Assembly (NCBI RefSeq): GCF_000280495.2 | Contig: NZ_CP018016.1 | Location: 2,170,001 to 2,234,000, forward strand | Direction of reading: 5' to 3' | Length of the DNA stretch: 64,000 bases | Source of the DNA: Kosakonia radicincitans DSM 16656 | GTDB lineage: Bacteria > Pseudomonadota > Gammaproteobacteria > Enterobacterales > Enterobacteriaceae | Part shown: one piece after another, positions 49,254 through 59,935 of the stretch | Layout of the letters: every line of letters begins with the position of its first letter | How positions within the stretch are numbered: the stretch's first letter is position 1 | Position numbers and translations under genes: made by a program | The notes under the pieces: generated by a model | What the model was told of the DNA's origin: nothing | The model's database searches: none | What the model saw: only the letters and a program-made list of their open reading frames with translations

Positions 49254-50180
49254 TCAGCTGCGCGGCCGTGAGCCTGACTGCAGGCGAAAAAAATCGATCA
49301 GTAAGCGCATTGCTGGCGCCATAAAAGCGTTGCGCGGATAGTAAAGAAAGAATCCCTCTTCATGTCTATGCCACTGCGGCAGGACGTGAATCAGCGTTCC
49401 CGCTTCGATGGCGACGTGGACTTGCTGCTTTTCCAATAACGCCAGCCCGACGCCCGATTCAGCGGCAGCCAGTTGCACATTGATATCATTGACGGTTAAT
49501 GCCGCATCGACGGCAACCTCGACCTTTTCATTACCGCGTTGCAGTTTCCAGCGATACTGCGCGCCATTCTCGCTCCAGCGATAATTAATCAAGCGATACT
49601 GGCTGAGGGCTTCAGGCCGCGTGGGCAGAGGCTGCTCGCGGAAACAGGAGGGCGCTGCGACAATCACCATTTGCAGATCGTCTGTCATGCGCGCTGCAAT
49701 CATGTCTTTTGGCACGCGGTCTCCGGTGCGGATCCCGGCATCAAACCCGGCGGCCACCACATCTTCAAGATGATCATCAATGACCAAATCAAGCTGGATG
49801 CCGGGATAAAGCGACATGAACCGTTGCAGCTTCGGCAGAATGGCGCGCTGTGCGGCCAGACGTGACAGGTTGATGCGCAGCTTGCCCCGCAGCGCCGGAC
49901 CCGTTTCGCTGACGGACTCAACGGCGCTCTCCAGCGCCTGCATCGGCGCAGAGAGTCGGGCAATAAAATCCAGCCCGGCTTGCGTCGGTGAAACGCTGCG
50001 CGTGGTGCGATTGAACAGGCGAACCTGCAATCGGGTTTCAAGCGTGCGAATGGTATGACTCACCGCTGACGGGGATAACCCCAGTCTCCCCGCGGCGCGG
50101 CGGAAGTTTTTCTCCTCGGCGACCGCCAGAAAAGCGACCAGTTCCGTGTATTCGGTTCCTTTCACATTGTTGCCCCTCAT
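49254..50180 (-). CDS. LysR-family transcriptional regulator
   Basis: 308 residues. N-terminal winged helix-turn-helix (ELVAFLAVAEEKNFRRAAGR, LGLSPSAVSHTIRTLETRL) and a C-terminal effector domain of the LTTR type, CrgA/AaeR-like branch. It is divergent from an alcohol dehydrogenase/quinone oxidoreductase gene 89 bp away and probably controls it. The effector is unknown. Confidence 0.9.
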   Translation of the reverse strand: MRGNNVKGTEYTELVAFLAVAEEKNFRRAAGRLGLSPSAVSHTIRTLETRLQVRLFNRTTRSVSPTQAGLDFIARLSAPMQALESAVESVSETGPALRGKLRINLSRLAAQRAILPKLQRFMSLYPGIQLDLVIDDHLEDVVAAGFDAGIRTGDRVPKDMIAARMTDDLQMVIVAAPSCFREQPLPTRPEALSQYRLINYRWSENGAQYRWKLQRGNEKVEVAVDAALTVNDINVQLAAAESGVGLALLEKQQVHVAIEAGTLIHVLPQWHRHEEGFFLYYPRNAFMAPAMRLLIDFFRLQSGSRPRS

Positions 50181-50269
50181 TCACCAGTTCATGCGGATTA
50201 TAAGGTATTAATTCGCAATCCCGGCGCTGTCAGAATGCAAAACAGATCAATAACCGAGGAAAAGAAGCG

Positions 50270-51301
50270 ATGCAGACCATGAAACGCTGGGAAATGAACC
50301 AGACAGGGCGTGACGCGTTAGCGCTGAATCATGTTGCCCGGCCACAGCCCGCAGCGGATGAAGTGCTGGTAAAAGTGATGGCAGTTGCCCTCAATCATCG
50401 GGACCTGATGGTCATCGAAAATGGGCGCGGTTTACCCCTGCGTTTTCCTTTTACACCCGGCTCTGATCTTTCAGGTTGTGTGGTGGCTACCGGCGCGAAT
50501 GTGATCCGCTTTGTGCCAGGCGATGAGGTGATTTCTGTCTTTACGCCGGAGTGGCAGGACGGGCCACGGCCGGGTAATGCGCGTGAAATGTCTTACCGGA
50601 CGCTGGGCGGATTCTATCCGGGCGTGCTGGCAGAGTATGTCGTAATGAAAGAGAGCTGGATGGTACGCAAACCGATTTCTCTGGATCATGTGCAAGCCAG
50701 CACTTTACCTTGCGCTACGCTCACGGCCTGGTTCGCACTGGTCGAACGCGGCAATATCCAGCCTGGTGAAACGGTGCTGATCGAAGGAACTGGCGGCGTG
50801 GCGCTCGCCGCACTGCAGCTTGCCCGCATGAAAGGGGCGCGCACCTTGCTGGTGACCCGAAGCAGCAAATGTGAACAGGCGAAACAGTGGGGCGCGGATG
50901 AGGTGATCGATCGCCAGCAGGATGTTGTGGCGACGGTTCTGGCATTAACCGCCGATCGTGGGGTGGATCACGTGCTGGAGCTTGTCGGTGGCAGCCATCT
51001 GGGTCAGTCCGCCGCAATGGCGGCGGTGGGTGGAAAAATTTATCTGATTGGCGCGTTGGCGGGTTTCGAGGTTTCTTCGCCGCTGGAACCGTTGCTGTTT
51101 AAAGATCTGCATATTTATGGCATTGGCACCGGACACCGACGGGCGCTTGAAGATCTCTGCGTTGCTGTCGACCAACAGGGATTCGCTCCGGTGATAGACC
51201 AGCTTTATCCGCTGGAAGCGCTGCCAGCGGCGCTGGCACATCTGGAGCGTGGGCCGTCAGGCAAGATAATTATCACCATGGAAAATAAGACAATCAGGTG
51301 A
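50270..51301 (+). CDS. Zinc-independent MDR-type alcohol dehydrogenase / quinone oxidoreductase
   Basis: 343 residues, medium-chain dehydrogenase/reductase superfamily. The GroES-like N-terminal domain (VKVMAVALNHRDLMVIENGRG) lacks the Cys and His set needed for catalytic zinc. The nucleotide-binding motif is VLIEGTGGVALAALQLARMKGA. AGGAAAAGAAG precedes the ATG. Likely NADPH-dependent reductase of quinones or enones; substrate unknown. Divergent LysR regulator and a following bidirectional terminator make it a one-gene unit. Confidence 0.88.
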   Translation: MQTMKRWEMNQTGRDALALNHVARPQPAADEVLVKVMAVALNHRDLMVIENGRGLPLRFPFTPGSDLSGCVVATGANVIRFVPGDEVISVFTPEWQDGPRPGNAREMSYRTLGGFYPGVLAEYVVMKESWMVRKPISLDHVQASTLPCATLTAWFALVERGNIQPGETVLIEGTGGVALAALQLARMKGARTLLVTRSSKCEQAKQWGADEVIDRQQDVVATVLALTADRGVDHVLELVGGSHLGQSAAMAAVGGKIYLIGALAGFEVSSPLEPLLFKDLHIYGIGTGHRRALEDLCVAVDQQGFAPVIDQLYPLEALPAALAHLERGPSGKIIITMENKTIR

Positions 51302-51349
51302 TCGCGTCTTGCGGAATTATTATTCGGCAATGATGTTTTTGTTGTAAAA

Positions 51350-51388
51350 AATATAAACGGGCAGGGTAAATCACCGCCCGTTTATATT
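51350..51388. terminator. Bidirectional terminator between the MDR gene and the VirK-like gene
   Basis: A 13-bp perfect stem, AATATAAACGGGC (51350-51362) with GCCCGTTTATATT (51376-51388). It is AT-rich at the base and has T-rich tails on both strands. It abuts the stop codon of the converging gene. Confidence 0.8.
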
Positions 51389-52335
51389 TATTTCAGCACC
51401 AACGCATGCATTTTTTCTGCAACATCATCCAGTAACTGAAAACGACGGCGATATTCTGCGCGTTTTTTACTGGCGATACTTTCCAGCGACTTACGTGAAA
51501 AAATTAGCGGCAAACGCCAGCGCCAGGTATTATCTTTTACCCCTTCAATCGACGCCCAAAATTCATCATAGCTGGCATGGAAATGTCGTCCTTTGCTCAG
51601 GCGATAACGCAACGCACGGAACACATGCCCGTTATCACTTACGCCATAGATTGCCGAAATACCGGTCAGTGTGGCGAGCTGGCTCAGTACTTCAAGGGCG
51701 ATTTTTTTCGGGAAAATGCCGTGGCAGGCGCGGGTCGCCAGTTTAATGACCTCATGGCTGACCTCTTTGCGCGGGCCTTGCAGACCACCAATGACCAGAA
51801 TTTGCTGCCCCTTTTCGCTGATCACGCTGAACGTTGCGCTGGCCAGTAACGTATTGTCGCCATCGCACAACCAGAGTGTGCTTTCCCCTTCGCGTTCCGC
51901 TTTGCTGGCGTTAGAAGCATACACCGTGAAATGCGTATCATCTTTCCCCATAAAATCAATAATCTGTGTGGGTTCTGTCGCGCTGAGGGCCGCGGCCAGT
52001 CGCGGTGATACGTTGTTATCAAGCCAGTGGTAGTGGTTGATAATGGCATCGGCACGCTGTGAGGCATGTAAACCGCGCGTCAGATACTGACGGTGCGATT
52101 TACTCGGCAGTGTGATTTGGGTCGCCAGCAGCCGGTCGAAATCCGGGCGGCGGGAAAGGGCATTAAGCATGCGGTTGGTGGCAGACCAGAACAGCAGCGA
52201 ACGCAGCAGAAACTTAAGGCGATACTCGCGCTTTTTCCAGATGGGGCCAGGCACGAGGCGACCACTCACCAGATCACCAATAATGTGTGAATTATTATTT
52301 TGTTTAAGTTCTGTTGATTGACTAATATTCGACAC
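51388..52335 (-). CDS. VirK/YbjX family protein (DUF535)
   Basis: 315 residues; start is GTG at 52335. DUF535 proteins include Shigella VirK and Salmonella YbjX/SomA, which affect envelope properties and resistance to antimicrobial peptides; the molecular function is unknown. Family features: HYHWLDNNVSPRLAAALSA, LWLCDGDNTLLASATFSV and IGGLQGPRKEVSHEVIKLATRA. The SD-like AGAGG lies within a small inverted repeat. It is the last gene of the accessory block before pphA. Confidence 0.85.
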   Translation of the reverse strand: MSNISQSTELKQNNNSHIIGDLVSGRLVPGPIWKKREYRLKFLLRSLLFWSATNRMLNALSRRPDFDRLLATQITLPSKSHRQYLTRGLHASQRADAIINHYHWLDNNVSPRLAAALSATEPTQIIDFMGKDDTHFTVYASNASKAEREGESTLWLCDGDNTLLASATFSVISEKGQQILVIGGLQGPRKEVSHEVIKLATRACHGIFPKKIALEVLSQLATLTGISAIYGVSDNGHVFRALRYRLSKGRHFHASYDEFWASIEGVKDNTWRWRLPLIFSRKSLESIASKKRAEYRRRFQLLDDVAEKMHALVLK

Positions 52336-52344
52336 GATGAATGG

Positions 52345-52374
52345 CCTCTAATTAATATATTGATATTTTAGAGG
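52345..52374 (-). promoter_or_regulatory. Inverted repeat covering the VirK-like ribosome binding site
   Basis: CCTCTAA (52345-52351) pairs with TTAGAGG (52368-52374) around a 16-nt AT-rich loop. On the transcript the TTAGAGG arm contains the SD-like AGAGG, 9 nt before the GTG start. A 7-bp stem is weak. Confidence 0.4.
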
Positions 52375-52508
52375 TCTGGAAAATACAAATTAATAGGCGC
52401 CTTTGTTTTATTTCGCTTTCATTTAACCTTTATTTAATTAACAGGCTGAGCGCAATTATTACTCCATCTGTCAAGGATTTTCCTATACTCAAAAAAGGGA
52501 GGGAAATT

Positions 52509-53153
52509 ATGTATCAACGTCTTGATGGAGAGCGCTGGCGGCATATCTGGCTGGTTGGCGATCTGCACGGTTGCCACCAGCGTTTAATGCAGGCGCTACG
52601 CGCACGCCAGTTTGATCCGTACCAGGATCTGCTGGTGTGCGTGGGGGATTTAATCGATCGCGGGCCGGATAGCCTGCGCTGCCTGGCGCTGCTCAAAAAA
52701 CGCTGGTTTAAGACCGTGCGCGGTAATCATGAGCAGATGGCGATTGACGCCCTGCGTTTTGGCGATATGGCGATGTGGCAACTCAATGGTGGTAGCTGGT
52801 TTAGTGCCCTCAGCGAGGCGGAACAGCAAGAGGCGCTGGCCGCGCTGCGCACCTGCGCTGAATTGCCTTATATTCTGGAGATACGCTGCGGCGGCGCGGT
52901 GAACGTCATCGCGCATGCGGATTACCCGGCTGAAGAGTACCAGTGGGAACAAGCCGTGGACGGTGAATCGGTGCTGTGGCGCCGCGACAGGCTCAACCAG
53001 TGGCTGGCAGGAAAAGGGCAGCGTATTGCGGGCGCCGATCATTTCTGGTTTGGTCATACGCCGCTGAAAGCGCGCATTGACAGACAAAACCAGCATTACA
53101 TCGACACCGGAGCTGTCTTCGGCGGTGAATTAACGCTGGTGCAGTTACAGTAG
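52509..53153 (+). CDS. pphA: Serine/threonine protein phosphatase PphA
   Basis: 214 residues, PPP-family metallophosphatase. Motifs VGDLHGCHQRL, CVGDLIDRGPDS and VRGNHEQMA give the di-metal site; a His near HTPLKAR completes it. In E. coli PphA responds to misfolded proteins and acts in heat-shock signalling. GGGAGG precedes the ATG, and a TATACT -10 lies near 52487. It ends one base before the yebW stop on the other strand. Confidence 0.95.
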   Translation: MYQRLDGERWRHIWLVGDLHGCHQRLMQALRARQFDPYQDLLVCVGDLIDRGPDSLRCLALLKKRWFKTVRGNHEQMAIDALRFGDMAMWQLNGGSWFSALSEAEQQEALAALRTCAELPYILEIRCGGAVNVIAHADYPAEEYQWEQAVDGESVLWRRDRLNQWLAGKGQRIAGADHFWFGHTPLKARIDRQNQHYIDTGAVFGGELTLVQLQ

Positions 53154-53345
53154 CTAAAAATCGCTGAATTCATTGGCCGGGTGCCAGAAACCATCAATAA
53201 ACTCTTCGACGGGAAAACAGCCGCCATAGCGTATGCGTTGATTGTCCATGGCAACAAGGCACTGCTGCTCCGTATTAAACACATCGACTACGATGTCGTC
53301 ACATCCACCGTCCAGGTAGCAAACGAATAAGACCAGAGCGAACAT
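53154..53345 (-). CDS. yebW: YebW small protein
   Basis: 63 residues, matching E. coli YebW along its whole length (MFALVLFVCYLDGGCDDIVV start, GGCFPVEEFIDGFWHPA). A short hydrophobic N-terminus and four Cys. Function unknown. It converges with pphA. Confidence 0.93.
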   Translation of the reverse strand: MFALVLFVCYLDGGCDDIVVDVFNTEQQCLVAMDNQRIRYGGCFPVEEFIDGFWHPANEFSDF

Positions 53346-53419
53346 TCCATCCCTCAGTTCCGTACAACGTAACGATAAGTGTAGGGGATGAATTCAGGCA
53401 GGGGAAATCAGGCGGGTAA

Positions 53420-53444
53420 ATAACCCGTCTTACGGACGGGTTTC
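53420..53444 (-). terminator. Terminator after yebV
   Basis: An 8-bp stem, AACCCGTC (53422-53429) with GACGGGTT (53435-53442), just after the yebV stop on the minus strand. The T run is short. Confidence 0.6.
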
Positions 53445-53451
53445 CATTGGA

Positions 53452-53691
53452 TCAGGCAAGGCGCATAACCCAGGTATCAGATTGTTGATCGTAATGCTCG
53501 CGATAAAGGACCGAATGTTCGCCGTTAAGGAGCGCGGGAATGCTGGTGTCCGCGTCCCAGGCATCAAGTTGCATGCATAAATCTGGATCGGAACTACAGG
53601 GGATATGTAACGTTCGCTCCCCCTGGTTCTCTCCCTGCAACTCGGCATCATCGATTTCGAATGCGCCAATGCGCACGCTGGTTTTCGTCAT
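53452..53691 (-). CDS. yebV: YebV small protein
   Basis: 79 residues from the ATG at 53691 (GGAGAG upstream), matching E. coli YebV (78): TSVRIGAFEIDDAELQGEN and QLDAWDADTSIPALLNGEHS. An upstream ATG at 53742 would add 17 unrelated residues and is rejected. Function unknown; E. coli yebV is listed among heat-shock genes. Confidence 0.93.
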   Translation of the reverse strand: MTKTSVRIGAFEIDDAELQGENQGERTLHIPCSSDPDLCMQLDAWDADTSIPALLNGEHSVLYREHYDQQSDTWVMRLA

Positions 53692-53805
53692 AATGCTCTC
53701 CGTTGAACGTTGAAATGTGGTACGACCAGTGTAGCCGTCCAAATTTCAGCCTGGTACAACATGGAGAAAGATGCCAGTCAGAATGTGCGCTTTTTTTGTG
53801 CGGCA

Positions 53806-55245
53806 TCACGCATTACTGGCAAACAATCGGCCATCACGCACCAGTTCACGCGGATAACTGTTCTTCAGCCGCGATCCCACTTTTTTCGCCAGACCCAGCG
53901 GTTGCCCCTGGAAAGTGACAATCACATCGTCACGCGCGGGCAGTGTTTGCGGGTAAATATCGCGTCCGCGATACCACTCTTCCGCCTCGGCGAGCGTCAG
54001 GGAAAACGCCAGCGGGTTATCCTGGCCCGCCAGCGCAATCACCGCTTCGTGCTGCCAGCGATACCCTTTGTTGTGCGTTTCCGCCAGACGCAGGCCAATG
54101 CGCGAGAAGCGGACTTTGCCGATTAACGGCTCGATTTCGGTCGGAAACAGCCACAGCTCTTTATCGCGCTGCCACAGGTGCAGGCTGTCGTCCCAGCGTA
54201 AGCCGACGGCAGCAGCGGCCGTTGCGACCTGGGACGCCTCTTTTGCTTTGAGCGGCGTGAAGGGGAAATTGCCCACTTTGTACGTCGGTGCAGGCAAAGG
54301 CTCGACCGCCGCCGTTTTACGCAGACGGGCGACAAAAAAACCTTCGCAGTCGTAAATTTGCGGGAATACGTGCAGGAAACCTTCTGCTGTTATAGCGCGA
54401 GCGGCATCGGCAAACAGCCCATCCAGCGGCAGAAATTCGACGGCATCCGGGTACTGTTCCCACAACCAGTGGCAGATGGCTTCATTTTCGTCGCGGTTGA
54501 GCGTGCAGGTGGAATAGACCAGCGTGCCACCGGGACGCAGCGCGTGAAAAGCGCTATCAATCAGTTCACGCTGCGTGGCCGCAATTTCCAGATTGCTGGC
54601 AACGGACCAGTTTTTCAGCGCATCCGCATCTTTACGCACCACACCTTCGCCGGAGCAGGGCGCATCAAGCAGAATAGCGTCGAACATCTCGGGCAGCGCA
54701 GGGCCGAATACGCGGCCATCAAAATGTGTCAGGGCTACATTGCGGATGCCATTGCGGCTGATATTCGCGTGCAACACTTTGACGCGGCTGGCGGAAAATT
54801 CGTTGGCAAGAATGGTGCCGGAATTATTCATCCGCGCGGCGATCTGCGTGGTTTTGGAGCCCGGTGCGGCGGCTACGTCCATCACGCGCTGCGGCATTTC
54901 GCCATCGGCAAACAACGCGGCAACCGGCAGCATTGAACTCGCTTCCTGAATATAAAACATCCCGCTCAGGTGCTCAGCAGTACTGCCCAGCGGCAGCGCC
55001 TCTTCATCATCGCGCTCGATCCAGAACCCTTCCTCGCACCACGGTACTGGCGTCAGTTGCCAGCCATAAGGGGCGACAAGGGTGAGAAAATAGGCGACGG
55101 AGATTTTCAGCGTGTTAACGCGAATACTGCGGCGCAGCGGGCGCTGGCAGGCAGCGATAAACTCATCGAAAGAGAGATGTTCCGGCATTGCCAGGCGCAT
55201 TTGCGCGAGGAATTCCTCAGGGAGGTAGACAGCGTTTTGAGCCAC
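53806..55245 (-). CDS. rsmF: 16S rRNA m5C1407 methyltransferase RsmF
   Basis: 479 residues from the GTG at 55245, which gives the E. coli length and N-terminus ([20 protein letters not shown]); an ATG at 55287 would add 14 unrelated residues. SAM motif [16 protein letters not shown]; catalytic Cys in DAPCSGEG and in YSTCTL, the RNA m5C methyltransferase pair. The C-terminal PUA-like region ends [19 protein letters not shown]. It methylates C1407 on the 30S subunit. Confidence 0.95.
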   Translation of the reverse strand: MAQNAVYLPEEFLAQMRLAMPEHLSFDEFIAACQRPLRRSIRVNTLKISVAYFLTLVAPYGWQLTPVPWCEEGFWIERDDEEALPLGSTAEHLSGMFYIQEASSMLPVAALFADGEMPQRVMDVAAAPGSKTTQIAARMNNSGTILANEFSASRVKVLHANISRNGIRNVALTHFDGRVFGPALPEMFDAILLDAPCSGEGVVRKDADALKNWSVASNLEIAATQRELIDSAFHALRPGGTLVYSTCTLNRDENEAICHWLWEQYPDAVEFLPLDGLFADAARAITAEGFLHVFPQIYDCEGFFVARLRKTAAVEPLPAPTYKVGNFPFTPLKAKEASQVATAAAAVGLRWDDSLHLWQRDKELWLFPTEIEPLIGKVRFSRIGLRLAETHNKGYRWQHEAVIALAGQDNPLAFSLTLAEAEEWYRGRDIYPQTLPARDDVIVTFQGQPLGLAKKVGSRLKNSYPRELVRDGRLFASNA

Positions 55246-55323
55246 GGGGCGCACCACAAGGAGAAAAACAGGCGCGCAGTGTAGCATAAAGGCTCCGGCG
55301 CAAACACGCCGGAGCAGGCAGGG

Positions 55324-57957
55324 TTAGCGGGGAAGGGCAGTGCCCCATTCGCGCCACTCTTTTGGCTCGCTTTCCAGCAGCAGGAAGTGTTTACCCGGCT
55401 GCGCTTTCGGCGCCAGCGGCGTTTCCGGCGGCGTGGCGAAAGCAATACCACCGCGAATGAACTGATTGAATGTCCCGGTTTTGACGACGCCGCCGACCAG
55501 ACCGAAATCCAGCGTATAACCGGAAGCCAGCCAGAATACCGTGTTGTTACGCACCAGATGCTGATAGTTTTTGCTGATGCGCATGGCCACCATAACGCGA
55601 TCCGACAAGGTGCCCAGCGTCATTCCGGTCACTGTACCTACCTCGATTCCGCGAAACAGCACCGGCGTGCCGATATTCATTGAGCCCACTTCCGGCGCTT
55701 CAACGATAATGTTCAGCCCATCGAGATAGCGGGAGTCGGTGATCGTCGCTTCTGAAATTTCAAAGTCGCGGCGCATATCGCCCCGGCCCGGTTCGACGTT
55801 GATATAAGGCTGCAACAACGTATCCAGATGCTCGACGCCCGCCGCCGATATTTGTGGAGTGATCACCGAGAAACGCGAACCGTTGCGCGCAAAGTTGCGT
55901 ACATATTCCGGATAGAGTACCGCGCTGGCCTGCACTTCATTTTTATCGGTGATCAGGCGCAGATCCTGGACCTGGCCGATATCGATGCCCAGATAACGGA
56001 TCGGCATGCCCGCCGCGAGTTTCCCGGCATCATATGCATGCAGCGTGATTTGCCCGCCGACAGCGCGAGCCGCGGTTTCTGAGGCATAAAGCTGACGCTT
56101 CTCGCCCTTTTTCAGTTCCCGGTTCGCGCCGCTCAGGTTGTCAAAGCTGATGGCGCCTTTGATGGCTCGGGAAAGGGGAGAAGCCTGAACCGTCAGCCCG
56201 CTGCCATTAAGCTGCACTTTCGCACCGCCCTCTGCCCAGAAGACGCTGTTGCTGGTCAGCAAATCGCGATATTCCGGTTTGATATGCAGATCGATATCAA
56301 AGGCATTGGCGCGCGGGCGTACGGTAATCACTTCACCCACTTCAAACTTGCGATAGAGAACGACCGAACCGGCCTGTACGTCCGGCAGGGTGTCCGCTGT
56401 CAGCGTCAACGTCGTGGTGGGCAGATCGCTGAGGCTGTTTTCCAGCGCTTTATCGAGGTTAGCAAACAGCGGATAGCTCTTTTTCATTTCGCCTTTCACT
56501 CCGGGCAAAATGCGGATGCCTCCGTTTATCCATTCGTTGGCGCTGGCAGCGAGAAACTCAACGCCATCCAGCCCGACCTTGACATCGATGCGGCTGTTCA
56601 CCACGAATTTACTGTCGCCGTGGACCAGGTCGCCATATTGCGGATCGATAGCGATGGCAAAGGTTACGCCCTGATTCGTCAGTTTACGCTCCAGCACCTG
56701 GCCGACTTTGACACCATGCAGCACCAGCGGTTGCCCGGCATCGATGCCATAGCTTTCCGGCGCGGTAAGTGTCAGGGTAATCACCCCCGGCTCCTGCAAC
56801 AGGTTTTTATCCGCTGGCAACACGACAAATTGATTGCGCGGCTGGCCTTCGCCTGGTATCAGCTCCAGCGTACTGCCGGTCAGCAGCGAGCTGAGATTGG
56901 TATCGCTGAGCGAAATTTTGGGGTTACGCATTTCGATACGGGTATTGTCGCGTAGCAAATTGACCACGCTCGGATCGACGGTCATTTCACCGCTGACCGT
57001 CCCTCCCGGATTGAGGTCGATTTTAGTCAATTGACCCACTTCCAGCCCCTGATACATCAGCGGTGTCGATCCGGCCTTCAGCCCCTGGCCGCCTGGCAGG
57101 TCGAGCTTCACCAGCACGCCGCGTTGGCTGTGCGCTAAATCTTCGTATAAGCCGTACTCATCATCCTGAACCGCTGGCTGTGATTCATCCGGAGAGTCAA
57201 AAGCGATCGCGCCGTTGACCAGCGCCGCCAGGCTTTCAAGCTGCACTTTCGCGCCGCTCAGACTGACATCGGCTTTCACGCCGGAGACATTCCAGAAGCG
57301 GCTGCCTTTTTTCACCAGATTAGTGAAGCGACGCTCGATCAGCACGTCGATGGTGACGCCCTGTTTATTGGTGTTGATCGAATAGTCGTAAACGCGGCCG
57401 ACCGGGATTTTGCGGAAATAGACCAGCGAACCGCTGTTCAGCGCCCCGAGATCCGGCGCGTGCAGATGAATCATCAATTCGCCGTTGTTCAGCCGGTATT
57501 TCGGCTGCGTATCCAGCGCGGTGAAGTGATCCTGCGGGTCGCCCTTGCCTGGCATCATGCCGATATAGTTGCCACCGACCAGCGCATCAAGGCCGGAAAT
57601 TCCCGCCAGCGAGGCTTTGGGCGTGACCAGCCAGAACTGCGTTTCGTTGCGCAGCGCATCCTTCATATTCGATTTGATACTGGCGCGCACTTCGATTTTT
57701 TTCAGATCGTCGCTGAGACGAATGTCCTGGACAGTCCCGACCTCGACGCCCTGATAGCGCACCGGCGTGCGCCCGGCGACGATGCCGTCAGCCGACATAA
57801 AATCGATGGTAATGGTATTGCCGCGATCTTCGTAGCTGCTCCAGATAAGCCAGCCTGCAATCAACAGGGCGATAACCGGTAACAGCCAGAACGGCGAAAT
57901 ACGCCGTTTCGTTTTAATTCGCGCTTCAGTCGGCGAAGCGGGGGTTTCCTGACTCAT
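55324..57957 (-). CDS. letB: Lipid-transport MCE protein LetB (YebT)
   Basis: 877 residues from the ATG at 57957 ([20 protein letters not shown]), the E. coli length. One N-terminal membrane span (about 23-45) and seven tandem MCE domains, each recognisable by phrases such as [32 protein letters not shown] and [15 protein letters not shown]. LetB stacks as a hexameric tunnel across the periplasm to move phospholipids between the membranes. Its start overlaps the letA stop by 32 nt. Confidence 0.96.
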   Translation of the reverse strand: MSQETPASPTEARIKTKRRISPFWLLPVIALLIAGWLIWSSYEDRGNTITIDFMSADGIVAGRTPVRYQGVEVGTVQDIRLSDDLKKIEVRASIKSNMKDALRNETQFWLVTPKASLAGISGLDALVGGNYIGMMPGKGDPQDHFTALDTQPKYRLNNGELMIHLHAPDLGALNSGSLVYFRKIPVGRVYDYSINTNKQGVTIDVLIERRFTNLVKKGSRFWNVSGVKADVSLSGAKVQLESLAALVNGAIAFDSPDESQPAVQDDEYGLYEDLAHSQRGVLVKLDLPGGQGLKAGSTPLMYQGLEVGQLTKIDLNPGGTVSGEMTVDPSVVNLLRDNTRIEMRNPKISLSDTNLSSLLTGSTLELIPGEGQPRNQFVVLPADKNLLQEPGVITLTLTAPESYGIDAGQPLVLHGVKVGQVLERKLTNQGVTFAIAIDPQYGDLVHGDSKFVVNSRIDVKVGLDGVEFLAASANEWINGGIRILPGVKGEMKKSYPLFANLDKALENSLSDLPTTTLTLTADTLPDVQAGSVVLYRKFEVGEVITVRPRANAFDIDLHIKPEYRDLLTSNSVFWAEGGAKVQLNGSGLTVQASPLSRAIKGAISFDNLSGANRELKKGEKRQLYASETAARAVGGQITLHAYDAGKLAAGMPIRYLGIDIGQVQDLRLITDKNEVQASAVLYPEYVRNFARNGSRFSVITPQISAAGVEHLDTLLQPYINVEPGRGDMRRDFEISEATITDSRYLDGLNIIVEAPEVGSMNIGTPVLFRGIEVGTVTGMTLGTLSDRVMVAMRISKNYQHLVRNNTVFWLASGYTLDFGLVGGVVKTGTFNQFIRGGIAFATPPETPLAPKAQPGKHFLLLESEPKEWREWGTALPR

Positions 57958-59209
57958 GTGCATCCCAAAGTAAGCGGCTGTCCAGCCATTCCACAGCAAG
58001 AATAGTCAAAATTACCGCCGCGCCGAAATAAAACGCGGCTGGTCCCATGGTAAAAGCGAGTAGCTGGTCGCGATTAATCAGTGACATCATCAATGAAATG
58101 ACAAACAGATCGAGCATCGACCAGCGCCCAATCCACGTCACGAAACGCAGTAACAGAATGCGAGTGCGTAACCCCTGTTCAAATTTAAAATGGATGCTGA
58201 CAAGCAGTGTAAACAGCACAATCACCTTGGTAAACGGCACCAGAATACTGGCGATAAATACCACGCCAGCCACCGCGACATTGCTGTGTGCGAGCGAAAT
58301 AATGCCGGAGAGAATGGTATCCTCCTGACGAGAACCATTCACGTAAATTATTGAAATCGGCAGCAGGTTCGCCGGGAACAGCAAAATAAGAGAGGCAATC
58401 AGCGACGCCCAGCATTTTTGCAGGCTCTGCTTGCGTCGATGGGTAAGCGGAATGTGGCAACGTGGGCAGCGCCCCCGAATATCAGGGAAACCGGTGAAAT
58501 GGCAGCCCAGACACACTTCCAGCTTCGGATCCGGCCGTTTTGCGGGCCGTTGAGGATAGAACCGCTCCCAGAGTTGCTCCACATTGAGATGGATTAACGT
58601 CATGATGCTGAGAACGACCAGAGAGCCAAAAGCAAACAGCCCAATCCCTGGCTGCAGGAAGGCGTAATCCTGCACTTTGATGGAGGCGACACCGACGCCG
58701 ACCAGATAGATATCCAGCATGACCCACTCTTTGAGCTTCTCCAGCATTAATAGCACCGGGCGCAGGTTCATTCCCAGAATGTTGCCAAGCCATAAATAGG
58801 CGATAGCTGTCACCAGTACCAGCGGCGCGCCAACGCTGCAAAAAAGCACCATGGCAGCGGTGAGCGGCGAGCCCTGCATAGTCATTTGCCAGATCCCCTG
58901 CAGCAGGTTGGCATCGATACGCACACCGAGTAAGTAGAGATGCAGTAGCGGTTCGCCCCAGGCGAAGGGCATCAGTAAAATCATCGTGATGGCCATGGCG
59001 CCGAGGCGGGTTAATGACCAGTCGCGACCGTCGCGGACTTTCGCATCACAGCAGGGGCAAAATGCACTTTGGTGCGATTTCATAACCGGTAACGCAAAAA
59101 GCGTATCGCATTGCGGGCAGCGCTGATAATGTGCGCGGGGCAGAGCTTCACCGACCTGATGAACGGCAATTTTTTTGGCAGGTGTGATGCGTTGTATCTT
59201 GAGAGCCAT
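57926..59209 (-). CDS. letA: Inner membrane protein LetA (YebS)
   Basis: 427 residues, PqiA family with two zinc-ribbon modules (CPQCDTLF and [17 protein letters not shown] and CPRCHIPL), each followed by about four membrane spans. LetA is the inner-membrane partner that loads lipids into LetB. The gene is first in the letAB operon on the minus strand and is divergent from msrC. Confidence 0.96.
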   Translation of the reverse strand: MALKIQRITPAKKIAVHQVGEALPRAHYQRCPQCDTLFALPVMKSHQSAFCPCCDAKVRDGRDWSLTRLGAMAITMILLMPFAWGEPLLHLYLLGVRIDANLLQGIWQMTMQGSPLTAAMVLFCSVGAPLVLVTAIAYLWLGNILGMNLRPVLLMLEKLKEWVMLDIYLVGVGVASIKVQDYAFLQPGIGLFAFGSLVVLSIMTLIHLNVEQLWERFYPQRPAKRPDPKLEVCLGCHFTGFPDIRGRCPRCHIPLTHRRKQSLQKCWASLIASLILLFPANLLPISIIYVNGSRQEDTILSGIISLAHSNVAVAGVVFIASILVPFTKVIVLFTLLVSIHFKFEQGLRTRILLLRFVTWIGRWSMLDLFVISLMMSLINRDQLLAFTMGPAAFYFGAAVILTILAVEWLDSRLLWDAHESGNPRFAD

Positions 59210-59341
59210 TGCATGCTTCAGAAAAGGTTTGAATAAAACTATCTTAACTCATGAATGGAACATCTTGAGCATCAACGCATTTAATGCTTATTTTAATAGG
59301 CTAAGCAGTTTCTCAAAGTTAGACAGCAAAATGGTCAGGTA

Positions 59342-59839
59342 ATGAACAAAACAGAATTTTACGCGGATCTTAATCGCGATTTTCAGGCGTTAATGGCAGG
59401 TGAAACCAGTTTTTTAGCTACGCTGGCGAATACCAGTGCGCTGTTGTTTGAACGTCTTGAAGGCGTGAACTGGGCCGGTTTTTACCTGCTGGAAGGCGAC
59501 ACGCTGGTGTTAGGGCCGTTCCAGGGCAAAATCGCCTGCGTTCGTATCCCGGTCGGTCGGGGTGTTTGCGGAACGGCTGTGGCGCAAGCGCGTGTGCAGC
59601 GCGTGGAAGATGTTCATCAATTTGACGGACACATTGCTTGTGATGCCGCCAGCAACGCCGAAATCGTACTGCCTGTCACGGTGAATAATCAGATTATTGG
59701 TGTACTGGATATCGATAGCGTCGTCTTCTCTCGCTTCACGGCTGAGGATGAACAAGGGCTGAGCGAGCTGGTTTCACATCTGGAAAATGTCCTCGCGGCG
59801 ACCGATTATCAAAAAATCTTTGCCACCGTCGCAGGATAA
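59342..59839 (+). CDS. msrC: Free methionine-R-sulfoxide reductase MsrC
   Basis: 165 residues, GAF-fold enzyme reducing free Met-(R)-sulfoxide. The catalytic Cys lie in KIACVRIPVGRGVCGTAVAQ and GHIACDAASNAEIVLP. Intergenic space to proQ is about 96 bp, so separate promoters are possible. Confidence 0.96.
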   Translation: MNKTEFYADLNRDFQALMAGETSFLATLANTSALLFERLEGVNWAGFYLLEGDTLVLGPFQGKIACVRIPVGRGVCGTAVAQARVQRVEDVHQFDGHIACDAASNAEIVLPVTVNNQIIGVLDIDSVVFSRFTAEDEQGLSELVSHLENVLAATDYQKIFATVAG

Positions 59840-59935
59840 TCAGCGGATAACGTAGCATTTACTGAATGCGTCATTATAATGACGCCTGTTCATGCCTGCG
59901 CTTGTTGGCAACGTCCGTTGTAATCAGGAAATTTC

